A DNA stretch of 64,000 nt from Halomonas lysinitropha (GCF_902500215.1 NZ_CABVOU010000037.1:1-64000); one strand, 5' to 3'. Shown: positions 12,493 to 21,632, counted from the first letter of the stretch. Numbers and translations: made by a program. Notes: generated by a model from the letters alone, not told the origin.

Positions 12493-13943
12493 CATCACAG
12501 ACTCACGCCATGCTCGACGAGGCTTCCACTGTCCTGCTGACACCGGGTGGCCTTGACCTCGCGGCCCTGGATGACGGGCTCGGCCACGCCATGGGCCCCG
12601 GCATCGATTATGCCGACCTCTACTTCCAGCGCAGCTGGCACGAGGGCTGGGTGCTGGAGGATGGTGAGGTCAAGGAGGCCAGCTACAACATCGACGGTGG
12701 CGTCGGGGTGCGCGCCCAGGCCGGCGAGAAGACCGGCTTCGCCTACTCCAATCAGATCACCGGCGATGCCCTGGCCGAGACCGGGCGCACTGCCGCCGGT
12801 ATCGTGCGGCGTGGTGACCGGCTGGCAGTGGCGCCGGGCGTGGCCATGACCAGCCAGGCCCGCTATGCCGGGATCGACCCGCTCACCGGTCTCTCCGCCG
12901 AGGACAAGATCGCCATGCTCAAGCTCGCCGACCGGGTAGCCCGGGCGGCGGACCCGTCGGTGACCCAGGTCAGCGCCTCGCTCACCGGTGTTCACGAGGT
13001 GGTGCTGGTGCGTGCCAGCGACGGTACCCTGGCGGCGGATATCCGCCCGCTGGTGCGCTTCAACGTCAGCGTGATTGCGGTGCGCAACGGGCGACGCGAG
13101 CGGGGCAGCGCCGGCGGTGGCGGCCGCTACGCCATGCAGCGGCTGCGCGACGAGAACGTCGCCGAGCGCTATGCCAAGGAGGCGGTGCGGCAGGCGCTGG
13201 TCAACCTGGAGGCCGTTGATGCGCCGGCCGGCCAGATGCCGGTGGTGCTGGGGCCGGGTTGGCCGGGCATCCTCCTCCACGAGGCGGTGGGCCACGGCCT
13301 GGAAGGGGATTTCAATCGCAAGGGCAGCTCGGCCTTCGCCGGGCGGATCGGCGAGCGAGTCGCCTCACCCGGCGTCACGGTGGTCGACGATGCCACCCTC
13401 GCCGACCGGCGCGGCTCGCTGAGCGTCGACGACGAAGGGACCCCGGGTCAGAGCACCACCCTGATCGAGGACGGCATCCTGACCGGCTACATGCAGGACA
13501 AGGTCAATGCGCGGCTGATGGGCATGGCCCCGACCGGCAACGCGCGGCGGGAGTCCTTCGCCCACCTGCCGATGCCGCGCATGACCAACACCTACATGCG
13601 CGCTGGCAGTGACGATCCGGCGGACATTCTGAAGAGCGTGACGCGGGGCATCTATGCGGTAAGCTTCGGCGGCGGCCAGGTGGACATCACCTCCGGCAAG
13701 TTCGTCTTCTCGGCCAGCGAAGCCTACTTGATCGAGGACGGCAGGATTACCGCGCCGGTCAAGGGCGCGACCCTGATCGGCAACGGACCCGAAGCCATGG
13801 GCCGGGTTTCGATGATCGGCCACGACATGGAGCTCGACACCGGCATCGGCGTATGCGGCAAGGAAGGGCAGGGCGTCCCGGTGGGCGTGGGCCAGCCGAC
13901 CCTGAAGCTCGATGAACTGACCGTGGGTGGCACCCAGTCCTGA
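12489..13943 (+). CDS. tldD: Metalloprotease TldD
   Basis: 484 aa. Zinc-binding HExxxH motif H264-E-A-V-G-H269. TldD forms a heterodimer with TldE/PmbA; the complex degrades unfolded peptides, matures microcin B17 in E. coli and affects CcdA stability. It starts inside the yhdP stop codon and closes the mreB operon. A heptamer-repeat module lies just downstream. Its partner pmbA is about 0.7 kb away on the same strand. Confidence 0.96.
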   Translation: MTSQTHAMLDEASTVLLTPGGLDLAALDDGLGHAMGPGIDYADLYFQRSWHEGWVLEDGEVKEASYNIDGGVGVRAQAGEKTGFAYSNQITGDALAETGRTAAGIVRRGDRLAVAPGVAMTSQARYAGIDPLTGLSAEDKIAMLKLADRVARAADPSVTQVSASLTGVHEVVLVRASDGTLAADIRPLVRFNVSVIAVRNGRRERGSAGGGGRYAMQRLRDENVAERYAKEAVRQALVNLEAVDAPAGQMPVVLGPGWPGILLHEAVGHGLEGDFNRKGSSAFAGRIGERVASPGVTVVDDATLADRRGSLSVDDEGTPGQSTTLIEDGILTGYMQDKVNARLMGMAPTGNARRESFAHLPMPRMTNTYMRAGSDDPADILKSVTRGIYAVSFGGGQVDITSGKFVFSASEAYLIEDGRITAPVKGATLIGNGPEAMGRVSMIGHDMELDTGIGVCGKEGQGVPVGVGQPTLKLDELTVGGTQS

Positions 13944-13954
13944 CCCCTTCGGGG

Positions 13955-14048
13955 AGCTGTAAGCTGTAAGCTTGAAGCTGTAAGAAATAACCAATGTCCA
14001 TCAGCAGGATGAGTGACATCTTATTCGCTTTACGGCTTACGGCTTCAG
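13955..14048. repeat. Heptamer-type inverted repeat module between convergent tldD and yjgA
   Basis: The left arm (13955-13984) consists of imperfect heptamers of the type AGCTGTA / AGCTTGA. The right arm (14028-14048) carries their inverted relatives (TTACGGC x2). The arms can fold on each other around an AT-rich middle, so it may act as a bidirectional terminator. The right arm begins at the yjgA stop codon (14045-14047). The same repeat family recurs at 62675-62878. Confidence 0.7.
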
Positions 14049-14554
14049 AGGCCGGCGGTATCGCGAATCAGCCTGAACAGTCGGCGGGCGTTGGTCGGCG
14101 ACTTGCCCTGGTCCCGCTCGCGGCGGGCATTGCGGATCAACTGGCGCAGGGCCTGGCGGTCGACCTCGGGAAACTCGCTGACGAAGGCCTCCACGGCGTC
14201 GTCGCCCTCGGCCATAAGTCGGTCTCGCCACCCTTCCAGGCGATGGAAGGCATGGTCGCGACGCAGCGTCTCGTTGTCGATCTCGTCGAACACCGCCTGG
14301 ATGCCATCGAGGTCCTCGCCGCGCATCAGCTTGCCGACGTACTGCATGTGGCGCCGGCGAGCCTCGCGGGCCTTGATGCGTCCCGTTTCCTCGATGGCGC
14401 GCAGCAGGTCGTCGGAGAGCGGGAAGCGGGCGCGCTGGGCATCGCTCATGGCGATGATCTGCTCGCCGAGCTGCTGCAGGGCCTGCATTTCGCGCTTGAG
14501 CTGGGACTTGCTGGGCCGCTCGTCGGCCGGTGAGGCGATTTCATCCTGGGTCAT
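14045..14554 (-). CDS. yjgA: Ribosome biogenesis factor YjgA/DarP (DUF615)
   Basis: 169 aa, highly charged and helical. DUF615 signatures include the N-terminal PSKSQLKREMQALQQLGE and the ARRRHMQYVGKLMR segment near 70-83. In E. coli DarP binds late 50S precursors and promotes peptidyl-transferase centre maturation. Convergent with tldD and divergent from pmbA, the neighbour it usually has. Confidence 0.94.
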   Translation of the reverse strand: MTQDEIASPADERPSKSQLKREMQALQQLGEQIIAMSDAQRARFPLSDDLLRAIEETGRIKAREARRRHMQYVGKLMRGEDLDGIQAVFDEIDNETLRRDHAFHRLEGWRDRLMAEGDDAVEAFVSEFPEVDRQALRQLIRNARRERDQGKSPTNARRLFRLIRDTAGL

Positions 14555-14674
14555 GCCGGTTCCACTTCCGTCGGGATCGAATTGCGTACCAGTATATCAG
14601 CCTGCGGCACGGGGCTGGACAATGCACCATCGATAGGGCCGGTCCGATGACCGGCCGAGTAAGGAGAGACGTTC

Positions 14675-16015
14675 ATGACACAGGCTTTCGATGCCGCCGC
14701 GCAGCAGACCCTGCTGGAGAGTCGCGCCCGGATGGCCGTGGAGCTGGCCCGTCGGCTGGGGGCCGATGCCTGCGAGGTGGGGGGCAGCGTCGACCAGGGC
14801 GTCAGCGTCAGTGTCCGCGAGGGCGAGGTGGAAACGGTCGAGCTTTCCCGGGACCAGGGGATCGCCGTGACCGTCTATGTGGGGCAGCGTAAGGGCAGTG
14901 CTTCCTCCAGTGACGCCGGCGAGGCCTCGGTGCGTGCCGTGGTCGAGAAGGCCCTGGCAATCGCCCGTCATACCGGCGAGGATCCGGCCTCTGGCCTGGC
15001 CGACGCACGACTGATGGCCACCGAGCTGCCGGACCTCGATGTGCACCATCCCTGGCCGCTATCCATCGACGAGGCCACCGACCTGGCGTTGCGCTGCGAG
15101 TCGGCCGGTCGTGGCATGGCGGGTATCAAGAGCTCGGACGGGGCCAGCCTCTCCACCGGCGAGGGGGTGCGCGTCTATGCGAACAGCCATGGCTTCCTGG
15201 GCAGCCAGAGCGGCAGCCGCCACTCGCTCTCCTGCATGCTGATCGCCGAAGACGAGAACGGCATGCAGCGCGACTACGACTACACCAGCGCCCGTGCGCC
15301 CCGTGACCTGGCCACTGCCGAAGCGGTAGGTGAAAGTGCCGCCCGCCGAACCCTCCAGCGCCTCGGTGCCCGGCGTCCGGCGACCGGGCGGATGCCGGTA
15401 CTCTTCGATTCGACTCTGGCCAGCGGTCTGGTCGGCCATCTGATGGGGGCGATTGCCGGGGGTGCCCTCTATCGCCAGGCCTCCTTCCTTTGTGAACGGC
15501 TGAACGACGCGCTCTTCCCCGAGTGGTTCAGCCTCGGCGAGCGGCCCATGGAGGTCGGCGCCATGGCAAGCTCGCCGTTCGACGGTGACGGCGTCCAGAC
15601 CCGTGACAATGTCTTCATTCGCGACGGCCGCCTCGCCAGCTACATGCTATCGGCCTACAGCGCCCGGCGTCTGGGTCTCGAGACCACCGGCAATGCCGGG
15701 GGCGCGCGCAACCTGCGCCTCACGGCACCCCTGGAGAGCCGTGAGGCGCTGCTCGCCCGCATGGGCCGGGGCGTGCTGGTCACTGAGCTGATGGGGCAGG
15801 GGGTCAACGGTGTGACGGGCGACTACTCGCGGGGAGCCGCCGGCTTCTGGGTCGAGGAGGGCAGGATCCAGCACCCGGTGGAAGAGTTCACCATCGCCGG
15901 CAACCTGGAGACGATGTTCAAGGGGCTGATCGGCATAGGAGACGATATCGATACCCGCGGCAGCATCCATACCGGCAGTTGGCTGGTCGACGAGATGATG
16001 GTAGCGGGCGGTTGA
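14675..16015 (+). CDS. pmbA: TldE/PmbA subunit of the TldD-TldE protease
   Basis: 446 aa, homologous in fold to TldD but without the HExxxH zinc motif, as expected of the non-catalytic subunit. It keeps the family's glycine-rich centre (GLVGHLMGAIAGGALYRQASFL) and the C-terminal GVTGDYSRGAAGFWVEEG stretch. AAGGAGAG lies about 8 bp before the ATG at 14675. It ends 5 bp from the convergent ptsO. Confidence 0.95.
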   Translation: MTQAFDAAAQQTLLESRARMAVELARRLGADACEVGGSVDQGVSVSVREGEVETVELSRDQGIAVTVYVGQRKGSASSSDAGEASVRAVVEKALAIARHTGEDPASGLADARLMATELPDLDVHHPWPLSIDEATDLALRCESAGRGMAGIKSSDGASLSTGEGVRVYANSHGFLGSQSGSRHSLSCMLIAEDENGMQRDYDYTSARAPRDLATAEAVGESAARRTLQRLGARRPATGRMPVLFDSTLASGLVGHLMGAIAGGALYRQASFLCERLNDALFPEWFSLGERPMEVGAMASSPFDGDGVQTRDNVFIRDGRLASYMLSAYSARRLGLETTGNAGGARNLRLTAPLESREALLARMGRGVLVTELMGQGVNGVTGDYSRGAAGFWVEEGRIQHPVEEFTIAGNLETMFKGLIGIGDDIDTRGSIHTGSWLVDEMMVAGG

Positions 16016-16027
16016 CGGCGTCAGCCG
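16009..16027. terminator. Small hairpin containing both stop codons of convergent pmbA and ptsO
   Basis: CGGTTGAC (16009-16016), a 3-nt loop and GTCAGCCG (16020-16027) pair along 8 positions with one G-U. The pmbA TGA is in the left arm and the ptsO stop in the right arm. There is no T run on either side, so a role as terminator is uncertain. Confidence 0.35.
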
Positions 16028-16290
16028 TCTTCCTCGAAGCGTGCTGCGAAGAGCGCCTCGATGGCTTCCATCGCTGCCTCCGCGTCCTTGCCTTCGGTAC
16101 AGACCTCAAGCTCGGTGCCGCAGGGGGCAGCAAGGATCAGCAGCGACATGATATTGCCGGCGTCGGCCTGCTGCTCACCGCGGCACACGGTGACCTTGGC
16201 ATTGAAAGGCTGGCAGCACTGCACCAGTTTGGTCGCGGCGCGGGCATGCAGCCCGCGTCGATTGTTCAGGGTCAGCTTGCGACACGGCAC
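16021..16290 (-). CDS. ptsO: Nitrogen-PTS phosphocarrier NPr (HPr-like)
   Basis: 89 aa. HPr fold with active-site H15 in RRGLHARAATKL and a serine at 49 in NIMSLLIL. NPr relays phosphate from EI(Ntr) to EIIA(Ntr). No ptsP is in this window. It is the last gene of the rpoN-linked cluster, 3 bp after rapZ. Confidence 0.94.
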   Translation of the reverse strand: MPCRKLTLNNRRGLHARAATKLVQCCQPFNAKVTVCRGEQQADAGNIMSLLILAAPCGTELEVCTEGKDAEAAMEAIEALFAARFEEDG

Positions 16291-16293
16291 GCT

Positions 16294-17214
16294 TCAGGTT
16301 CCTTCCTGCGCGGGTTTGCCCCCGGCCAGTTCCTGGCCGTCGGGTAGAGTGAGCTGCACCCCAAGCTCACGATGGCGCAGCCGGACGGTCTCATGATGTT
16401 TCGCCAGCCGATCGGCCAGCCGTGTGGCCAGGTAGACCGAGCGGTGTTGGCCGCCGGTGCAGCCGATGGCTATGGTCAGGTAGCTACGCTGACTGGCCTG
16501 GTAGTGTGGTAGCCAGCGCTCCACCCAGGCGAGAATATCGTCGAGCATCTCGCCGACGATCGGATAGCCGGCCAGGAAGGCGATGATGCTGGGGTCGCGC
16601 CCCGTGGCATCGCGCAGCGCCGGATCCCAGTAGGGGTTGGGCAGGCAGCGGGCATCGAAGACGATGTCGGCATCCAGCGGTACCCCACGCTTGAAGCCGA
16701 AAGACTCCACGGTCAGGGTCATCCGTTCGGCTCGGTGGCCGGCAACCTGGTCGGTGATGCGACCCCGGAGTTCGTGCACCGAGAGACGCGAGGTGTCGAT
16801 TACCAGGTCGGCGAGGTCGCGGATCTCGGAGAGCGACTGCTCCTCGGTATCGATCGCCTCGGCGAGCGTCATGTCGCTGTCGCGCGTCAGGGGATGACGG
16901 CGACGGGTCTGGGAGTAGCGTTCCAGGAGAATGCGGGCGTCGGTGGTCAGATAGACCACCTGATAGTTGACCTGACGGTCGCGCAATTCCTCGAGCAGTT
17001 CGGGAAAGCGTTCCAGGGCCTCGGGCAGGTTGCGGGCATCGATGCTGACGGCGATCGAGGAGCGCAGGGAGCGGTCGGCCTGAAGTTCATCGACAAGCGG
17101 ACCTAGCAGCATCGCCGGCAGGTTGTCGATGGCGTAGTAGCCCAGGTCTTCCAGCGCCTGCAGCGCGATCGACTTGCCGGAGCCGGACCGACCACTGATG
17201 ATCACAAGCTGCAT
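16294..17214 (-). CDS. rapZ: RNase adapter RapZ (UPF0042 nucleotide-binding protein)
   Basis: 306 aa against 284 in E. coli. Walker A GRSGSGKS at residues 8-15. The C-terminal domain holds GCTGGQHRSVYLA. In enterics RapZ delivers the sRNA GlmZ to RNase E and senses glucosamine-6-phosphate. The extra length is a C-terminal tail (GVQLTLPDGQELAGG...) that replaces the basic end seen in the E. coli protein, so RNA binding may differ. A good ribosome site (CAGGAG) precedes the ATG at 17214. Confidence 0.94.
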   Translation of the reverse strand: MQLVIISGRSGSGKSIALQALEDLGYYAIDNLPAMLLGPLVDELQADRSLRSSIAVSIDARNLPEALERFPELLEELRDRQVNYQVVYLTTDARILLERYSQTRRRHPLTRDSDMTLAEAIDTEEQSLSEIRDLADLVIDTSRLSVHELRGRITDQVAGHRAERMTLTVESFGFKRGVPLDADIVFDARCLPNPYWDPALRDATGRDPSIIAFLAGYPIVGEMLDDILAWVERWLPHYQASQRSYLTIAIGCTGGQHRSVYLATRLADRLAKHHETVRLRHRELGVQLTLPDGQELAGGKPAQEGT

Positions 17215-17263
17215 GCGGGTCTCCTGGTCATGGGGCGGCCGGGCAGGCCCGAGAATGAAGGGG

Positions 17264-17749
17264 TCAGCCCCCCTGGCTGCCGGTCGCGGACTGTCGTCGT
17301 ATCGCTTCCATCAGGCGTTCATGGGTTTCGCGCTGGCTGGTGCTGTGACGTAACTTGGCCCGGGTGTCAGCATCGTTCATCACGCTGGCGACCTGGCCGA
17401 GCAGGGCCAGGTGGGCCTCGTCGGCTTCTTCCGGCACCAGCAGCACGAAGACAAGATCGACGGGTTCCCCATCGATGGCGTCGAAGTCTACCGGCTCTGT
17501 CAGCTTCAGAAAGCCGGCGATAGGCGCCTTGCAGTGGGGGTTGCGGGCATGGGGAATGGCGACCCCGTTGCCGATGCCGGTACTGCCCAGTCGCTCTCGC
17601 CCGATCAGTCGGCTGAAGACCTCCTGACTGTCGAGACTGGGCGTATTCTGGGCAATGAAGGTGCTGAAGAACTCCAGCACGCGCTTCTTGCTTCCCCCGG
17701 GCACATCGAAGAGGGTGCGCTCGGGGGGCAGGATGGCGTCCAGTGTCAT
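17264..17749 (-). CDS. ptsN: Nitrogen-PTS EIIA protein
   Basis: 161 aa, PTS EIIA type-2 domain. The phosphorylatable histidine is H67 in NGVAIPHARNPHC. EIIA(Ntr) is a regulatory phosphoprotein that adjusts potassium transport, sensor kinases and nitrogen/carbon balance; it does not transport sugar. It lies 6 bp after hpf and upstream of rapZ, the standard order. Confidence 0.96.
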   Translation of the reverse strand: MTLDAILPPERTLFDVPGGSKKRVLEFFSTFIAQNTPSLDSQEVFSRLIGRERLGSTGIGNGVAIPHARNPHCKAPIAGFLKLTEPVDFDAIDGEPVDLVFVLLVPEEADEAHLALLGQVASVMNDADTRAKLRHSTSQRETHERLMEAIRRQSATGSQGG

Positions 17750-17755
17750 GACGGA

Positions 17756-18064
17756 TCAGCGGGCGCCGGCGCCTTGGGCGCGGGCCTGGGCCTTTTCCTT
17801 GTGCTTGACCAGTTGGCGATCGATCTTGTCGGCCAGGGCATCGATGGCGGCATACATGTCGTTTTCCATGGCTTCGGCATGGAGGTCGGCACCGGCAGCA
17901 TGCAGGGTGCAGGCCGCCTGCTGGCGTTCTTTCTCAACCGAGAGGGTGACCTGCACATTGGTGATGTTGTCGTAGTGGCGTTCCACGCGGGCGAGCTTCT
18001 CTTGCACATAGTCACGCAGGGCGTCGGTCAGTTCCACATGATGGCCGGTGATGTTGACTTGCAT
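17756..18064 (-). CDS. hpf: Ribosome hibernation-promoting factor (short form)
   Basis: 102 aa from the ATG at 18064 (MQVNITGHHVELTDALRDYV). The frame is open to 18199, but those residues are unrelated, and AAGGAG stands before this ATG. Short HPF binds the 30S A/P sites and promotes 100S dimers in stationary phase with RMF. The C terminus is a Lys/Ala/Arg-rich tail. Confidence 0.94.
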   Translation of the reverse strand: MQVNITGHHVELTDALRDYVQEKLARVERHYDNITNVQVTLSVEKERQQAACTLHAAGADLHAEAMENDMYAAIDALADKIDRQLVKHKEKAQARAQGAGAR

Positions 18065-18097
18065 GGCACGCTCCTTGCTCTTTCGGGTTATGGGTCG

Positions 18098-18103
18098 ATT
18101 GTA
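18098..18103 (-). promoter_or_regulatory. Possible -10 box upstream of hpf
   Basis: On the minus strand TACAAT lies 34 bp before the hpf start in the 170-bp gap after rpoN. The candidate -35 (GTATGC, 17-bp spacing) is poor. Suggests that hpf-ptsN-rapZ-ptsO has its own promoter. Confidence 0.35.
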
Positions 18104-18234
18104 ACCCTTTTTGCTGTTCTGCATACCCCCTCGGCCCAGGGGATTCGAGATGAGCAGGATCAGCGTCATTTCAATCGCTTGCGTCCACACGGCAGGCACG
18201 GCTCAGGGGCGCTCGTGGCGGCAGTGGCTGGCAG

Positions 18235-19653
18235 TCAACGTAGCTGCTTGCGCTCGCTGGAGGACGGAATGCCCATGGCTTCGCGGTACTTCGCAACCGT
18301 GCGTCGTGCGACGCCGATGCCGGCCTCGTCGAGCAGGCTGACCAGCTTGCTGTCGGAGAGCGGCTTGCGAGGTGGCTCGTCCTGGATCAGCTTGCGGATG
18401 CGCGCCCGGATAGCGGTGCTGGAGTGGGCCTCGCCTTCGCCGCCGCCGACCTGGCTGGAGAAGAAGTACTTGAGCTCGAACATGCCGCGTGGGGTGTGGA
18501 TAAATTTCTGAGTGGTAACCCGCGAGATGGTCGACTCGTGAAGCTCCACCACCCGGGCGATGTCGGCCAGGATCAGGGGTTTCATTGCCTCCTCGCCGTG
18601 CTCCAGGAAATCGAGCTGACGCGCCATGATCTCGCGGCCCACGCGCAGCAGGGTGTCGTTGCGGCTCGACAGGCTCTTCATCAGCCAGCGTGCCTCCTGG
18701 AGATGATCCTTGAGAAACTGGTTGTCCTCGCTCTTGTCCGCTCGCCGGATCAGGGCGGCATAGTCGGGCTGGATGCGCAACCGAGGCATGGCATCCGGAT
18801 TGAGTTCCACCTGCCAGCCGTCGCGGGTGTGGCGGGCGACAAGGTCGGGAATGACATGGGCACTGTCGGCGATATTGAAGGCACTGCCGGGGCGTGGATC
18901 CAGTGAGCGCACTACCTCGATCACCGTGTTCAGGGCGTCGTCGTCGAGGCCGAGGCGGCGCTTGAGCAGCCGGCGGTCATCGCCGGCGAGCGCCTCGAGG
19001 AACTGGCGGACCAGGCGACGGGCCTGGGGAAGCAGCGGGGTGCCATCGGGCAGGGTCGCCAGCTGCAGCATCAGGCATTCGCGCAGATCACGGGCGAAGA
19101 CCCCCGTCGGCTCGAACTGCTGCAGGCGCAACAGCACCTGCTCGATGTCGCGAGTCTTGAGGTCCTCGAGGCCCTGTGCCTTGAGACCGACACGGACCTC
19201 CTCAAGGGGCTGAATCAGATAGCCATCGCCATTGATACTATCAATCAGGTTCTCGGCGATGTGTAACTGGCGGGGGTCCAGGTCGGTCATGGCCAGCTGC
19301 CAGGCCAGGTGGCCCTGGAGACTCTGGCCGGAAGCCTGGCGCTCGAAGTCGGGGCCTTCACGGCCGCCGCCGGGGGCCGCGGCAGCGAAGTCTTGATAGG
19401 TATCGGACCAGTCGCTGTCGGTGCTGAGCTCTTCCGGGATCTCGCTGGCCCACTCTTCTTCGGGCACTTCGCTGACCGTCAGCTCCCCGAAATCATCCTC
19501 GACCTCGAGCATGGGGTTGGATTCCAGCGCCTGCTGGATCTCCTGACGCAGGTCCAGGGTCGAAAGCTGCAGCAGCGCAATGGCCTGCTGCAGCTGGGGC
19601 GTCATCGTCAGCTGGGTGCCGACGCGCAGTTGCAGGGACGCCTTCATGGCCAT
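18235..19653 (-). CDS. rpoN: RNA polymerase sigma-54 factor
   Basis: 472 aa. Glutamine/leucine-rich region I (MTPQLQQAIALLQLSTLDL), an acidic region II (about 55-100), core-binding domain and the C-terminal RpoN box ARRTVAKYREAM (about 452-463), which contacts the -24 element. Start at 19653, or two codons later at 19647 where E. coli RpoN begins; a GAGGG sequence favours the first. It follows lptB in the same direction, with a sigma-54-type promoter sequence in the 139-bp gap. Confidence 0.97.
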   Translation of the reverse strand: MAMKASLQLRVGTQLTMTPQLQQAIALLQLSTLDLRQEIQQALESNPMLEVEDDFGELTVSEVPEEEWASEIPEELSTDSDWSDTYQDFAAAAPGGGREGPDFERQASGQSLQGHLAWQLAMTDLDPRQLHIAENLIDSINGDGYLIQPLEEVRVGLKAQGLEDLKTRDIEQVLLRLQQFEPTGVFARDLRECLMLQLATLPDGTPLLPQARRLVRQFLEALAGDDRRLLKRRLGLDDDALNTVIEVVRSLDPRPGSAFNIADSAHVIPDLVARHTRDGWQVELNPDAMPRLRIQPDYAALIRRADKSEDNQFLKDHLQEARWLMKSLSSRNDTLLRVGREIMARQLDFLEHGEEAMKPLILADIARVVELHESTISRVTTQKFIHTPRGMFELKYFFSSQVGGGEGEAHSSTAIRARIRKLIQDEPPRKPLSDSKLVSLLDEAGIGVARRTVAKYREAMGIPSSSERKQLR

Positions 19654-19722
19654 GAGGGGGCCCTCGGCTTGCTAAAACCCCAACCCTAGCCGTTGGTCAG
19701 GGGAGCGTGCAAGCGAAAAATC

Positions 19723-19738
19723 AGCAATAATCATGCCA
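19723..19738 (-). promoter_or_regulatory. Sigma-54-type promoter upstream of rpoN
   Basis: The minus strand reads TGGCATGATTATTGCT. It matches the -24/-12 consensus TGGCACG-N4-TTGCW with a single mismatch and has exactly 10 bp between the GG and GC pairs. The expected start site would be near 19712, about 59 nt before the rpoN ATG. Activator sites were not identified. Confidence 0.5.
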
Positions 19739-19792
19739 TGCGCAATCTTCATGCCGTTATGGAATAGCGACATACTTATCAGATGATTGCGA

Positions 19793-20521
19793 TCAGAGAC
19801 GGAAGTCTTCGCCCAGATAGACCTCGCGGACACGCTGATCGGCGAGAATCGTCTCGGCATCGCCTTCGGCGATAATGCGGCCGTCACCGACAATGTAGGC
19901 CGTGTCGCAGATGTCGAGCGTGTCGCGGACATTGTGGTCGGTGATGAGCACGCCGATATCGCGGGCCTTCAACTGGCGGATGATGCCCTTGATCTCGCCT
20001 ACCGAGATGGGGTCGACCCCGGCGAAGGGTTCGTCGAGCAGGATAAAGGCGGGCTCGGTCGCCAGCGCGCGGGCGATCTCCACCCGGCGCCGCTCGCCAC
20101 CGGAAAGGCTCATGCCGAGGTTGTCGCGGATGTGCGTGACATGGAAGTCCTCGAGCAGCTTCTCCAGTCGGGCTCGGCGCCCGATGCGGTCGAGATCCTT
20201 GCGGGTCTCGAGAATCGCCATGATGTTGTCGGCGACCGAGAGCTTGCGGAAGATCGAGGCCTCCTGTGGCAGGTAGCCGATACCGGCTCGGGCTCGTTGG
20301 TGCATGGCCGCCGAGGAGAGGTCGAGGTCGTCGATGAACACCGAGCCGGCATCGGCGCGCACCAGCCCGACGATCATGTAGAACGAGGTGGTCTTGCCGG
20401 CCCCGTTGGGGCCGAGCAGGCCGACGATCCGGCCCTGTTGGATGGAGAGGCTGATGTCCTGGACCACGCGGCGGCGCTTGTAGCTCTTGGCGAGATGAAG
20501 GGCGCTCAGGGTCTTCATCAC
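19793..20521 (-). CDS. lptB: LPS export ABC transporter ATPase LptB
   Basis: 242 aa. Walker [10 protein letters not shown] near 36-44, signature [15 protein letters not shown] and Walker [14 protein letters not shown]. It powers LptFG to extract LPS from the inner membrane and push it along LptC-LptA to LptDE. Overlaps lptA by 4 bp (ATGA). Members of this family are the closest relatives of rpoN-linked ABC proteins. Confidence 0.97.
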   Translation of the reverse strand: MMKTLSALHLAKSYKRRRVVQDISLSIQQGRIVGLLGPNGAGKTTSFYMIVGLVRADAGSVFIDDLDLSSAAMHQRARAGIGYLPQEASIFRKLSVADNIMAILETRKDLDRIGRRARLEKLLEDFHVTHIRDNLGMSLSGGERRRVEIARALATEPAFILLDEPFAGVDPISVGEIKGIIRQLKARDIGVLITDHNVRDTLDICDTAYIVGDGRIIAEGDAETILADQRVREVYLGEDFRL

Positions 20522-21048
20522 TGGCCTTCCTGCTGTTCGGGCTCGAGGGTCATGCGCACACGCTGGCGATCCTCGACGCCCTCGGCATCGGCTCGCGCCT
20601 GGACCACGCGACGATCGAGGAAGTACTCCAGATAGCCACCGTCGAAGGTGTCGCCACCCTGGTGCAGCTCCGCTCGGTCGATCAGCTCGATACGGCGCTC
20701 GGCGACATGATAGACGATGGTGCGTCCCCAGCCGCGTACCACGGGCTCGTCCGGGGCGGGCTTCTGCTCGATATAGGCACGCTCGCCGGTGGCGGTGGCG
20801 AGCGTCAGCAGACCCTGATCATTGCGCCGGATCTCTACTCGGTCGCCGGTCAGCTGCATGCTGCCCTGGCGGATATCCACGTCGCCGGTGTAGACGGCGG
20901 TGCCGGCGCGATCATCGAGGTCAAGACGATCGGCCTCCACCTCGACCGGGGCGTTGGCATCGCCCTCGAGGGACAGGGCAGGCGCGCTGCCCAGCAGCAG
21001 GCCGATGACGCCGAGGGTCAGCAGGGGCACGAAAGGGAATCGCATCAT
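20518..21048 (-). CDS. lptA: LPS transport periplasmic bridge protein LptA
   Basis: 176 aa with an N-terminal signal peptide (hydrophobic about 5-26, likely cleavage near ALS-LEG). The OstA domain (about 35-150) contains [26 protein letters not shown]. LptA oligomerises into the periplasmic slide for LPS. Overlaps lptC and lptB by 4 bp each. Confidence 0.95.
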   Translation of the reverse strand: MMRFPFVPLLTLGVIGLLLGSAPALSLEGDANAPVEVEADRLDLDDRAGTAVYTGDVDIRQGSMQLTGDRVEIRRNDQGLLTLATATGERAYIEQKPAPDEPVVRGWGRTIVYHVAERRIELIDRAELHQGGDTFDGGYLEYFLDRRVVQARADAEGVEDRQRVRMTLEPEQQEGQ

Positions 21049-21629
21049 GATTCGGGGGCCTCGCGGGTGTCGGGCGGATGGTGGCCACGCACATTGTCGG
21101 TCAGCCGGGCGCGGTTGTCATGGAGCCAGGCGTCGAAACGCTCGCCACGCATCCGCTGGGGTGGCTGGCGCAACAGGGCCGGGGTGTCGCTCCAGGCATG
21201 ACCGCTCTCGGCGTCGAAATGTAGCACCTCGGTATCGAGCTGCCAGCGCTCGGCGGGGGCCAGGAGTCGCGCATCGCCGGAGAGGGTCAGGGGGTTGCCG
21301 CCTGTGCCGAGGGTGCCCTGCTCACCGCTGGCCAGCCAGCTACGCCCCGAGTCGTCCAGCAGTCGTGCCTTCGGGCGCTCAAGACGAGTGATATCGTCAT
21401 GCGGGGTATGGGTCAGGCGCGGGGTGTCGAGCCGCTGATGAGGGCGTCCCTGGGTATCGAAGCGGGTCAACCGGGCTTCTTCGAGGTAGTAATCCGGCTC
21501 TCCGGCCTCGCCTCCCGGCACCGGCCCGGGGGGTGGATCCTCGCCCAGGTCGAGCATTGCCAGTCCGCCACCTAAGGCGAGCAGCAGCACCAACAGGCCG
21601 GTGCGAAAGCCGGGGCGGGGGAGGCGCAT
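21045..21629 (-). CDS. lptC: LPS export protein LptC
   Basis: 194 aa. One N-terminal membrane anchor (about 8-27) followed by a periplasmic beta-jellyroll of the LptC type (DYYLEEARLTRFDTQGRPHQRL). It receives LPS from LptBFG and passes it to LptA. Three bp separate it from kdsC; translation is probably coupled to lptA. Confidence 0.94.
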   Translation of the reverse strand: MRLPRPGFRTGLLVLLLALGGGLAMLDLGEDPPPGPVPGGEAGEPDYYLEEARLTRFDTQGRPHQRLDTPRLTHTPHDDITRLERPKARLLDDSGRSWLASGEQGTLGTGGNPLTLSGDARLLAPAERWQLDTEVLHFDAESGHAWSDTPALLRQPPQRMRGERFDAWLHDNRARLTDNVRGHHPPDTREAPES

Positions 21630-21632
21630 AAA

